64,000 bases of DNA, from NCBI RefSeq assembly GCF_008107445.1, contig NZ_VSLD01000005.1:124001-188000 (forward strand), in the 5' to 3' direction. Positions 63,812-64,000 of this stretch are shown here, in pieces. A program made the translations under genes and the position numbers. This DNA is from Arthrobacter echini (GTDB lineage: Bacteria; Actinomycetota; Actinomycetes; Actinomycetales; Micrococcaceae). The notes under the pieces are model-generated. The model ran no database searches, had not been told where the DNA came from, and saw only the letters and a list, made by a program, of their open reading frames with translations. Each line of letters starts with the position of its first letter. Within the stretch, counting starts at the first letter, position 1.

Positions 63812-64000
63812 TCAGGAGTGGCCCTCGTACTGCTCCTGATCGGCGATGGCCGCCTCCAGCCGCTCCATCTTGCCGGTGAGCTCGCCCGTATGCCCGGGCC
63901 GGATGTCTGCCTTCAGGACAAGCGAGACACGACTGCCGTAGCGGCCGGCAGCGTCGGCGGCGTTCTTGACGACGGCCATCACCTCGTCCCAGTCGCCCTC
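63812..64000 (-). CDS. Thiamine-binding protein (MTH1187/DUF77 family), partial
   Basis: Only the last 62 residues are inside the window. EGDWDEVMAVVKNAADAAG, then SRVSLVLKADIRPGHTGELTGKMERLEAAI is the C-terminal half of the MTH1187/YkoF-like thiamine-binding family, which is about 100 residues in full. The N terminus lies beyond 64000. The family binds thiamine or HMP in the cytosol. It is upstream of the spermidine-synthase-like gene on the same strand. Confidence 0.8.
   Translation of the reverse strand, partial: EGDWDEVMAVVKNAADAAGRYGSRVSLVLKADIRPGHTGELTGKMERLEAAIADQEQYEGHS

Overview
The window is about 70% GC and almost fully coding. Its gene content (dnaX-recR, lysC, purSQL, purA, fbaA, pyrE, xth, small SRP RNA, abundant GTG starts, DUF2236/DUF3151/DUF427/DUF6707-type actinobacterial proteins) points to an actinobacterium of the Micrococcaceae, most like Arthrobacter sensu lato. 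This placement is by recognition only. No integrase, transposase, prophage or CRISPR is visible. The window looks like chromosomal core with small accessory patches.

Layout: 0-8 kb holds a degenerate-Nudix protein, DUF6707, tgt, a pyridoxine kinase, a LytR_C membrane protein, ribokinase, a methyltransferase pseudogene, a HAD phosphatase and an MpaB-type oxygenase. 8-14 kb holds tRNA-Ser, SRP RNA, gluQ, dnaX with a very long repetitive linker, and recR. 14-18 kb holds an ABC exporter whose permease carries an in-frame stop before its last membrane helix, then lysC and an array of palindromes. 18-30 kb holds a secreted subtilase, a lipoprotein with a subtilisin-inhibitor-like domain, the purSQL operon, a class F sortase with its probable substrate, and two small cytosolic proteins. 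30-34 kb holds a SAM-I riboswitch-led sulfonate-type ABC operon and a c-di-AMP riboswitch-led LysM/NlpC-P60 wall hydrolase. 34-46 kb holds housekeeping genes (nitrilase-like, purA, fbaA, TrmH-like, pyrE) and a broken AbiEi/DUF559-like gene next to degenerate repeats. 46-55 kb holds a GH1 beta-glucosidase, nadE, xth, and a LacI-controlled sugar ABC operon without its own ATPase. 55-64 kb holds a tRNA-Phe/Asp/Glu cluster, a mini-metallopeptidase, a universal stress protein, a small flavoprotein-like protein, CopC, an NCS2 purine permease, a divergent SDR/LysR pair, a spermidine-synthase-like protein and a partial thiamine-binding protein.

Functional links: tgt, gluQ and tRNA-Asp(GUC) together imply queuosine and glutamyl-queuosine modification. 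Purine supply is covered by purSQL, purA and an NCS2 permease. Envelope biology is covered by subtilase plus inhibitor-like lipoprotein, sortase F plus substrate, LysM-NlpC/P60 and CopC.

A recurrent signal is a -10-like hexamer (consensus TAnnnT) placed exactly or nearly 6 nt before the start codon, without a Shine-Dalgarno site. It occurs at about 17 genes and suggests widespread leaderless transcription. The points most worth checking are the in-frame UGA in the ABC permease, the palindrome array at 17.5-18.0 kb, the tandem perfect hairpins at 53.5 and 58.1 kb, the internal TTG start in lysC, and the two pseudogenes that each lost a central segment.
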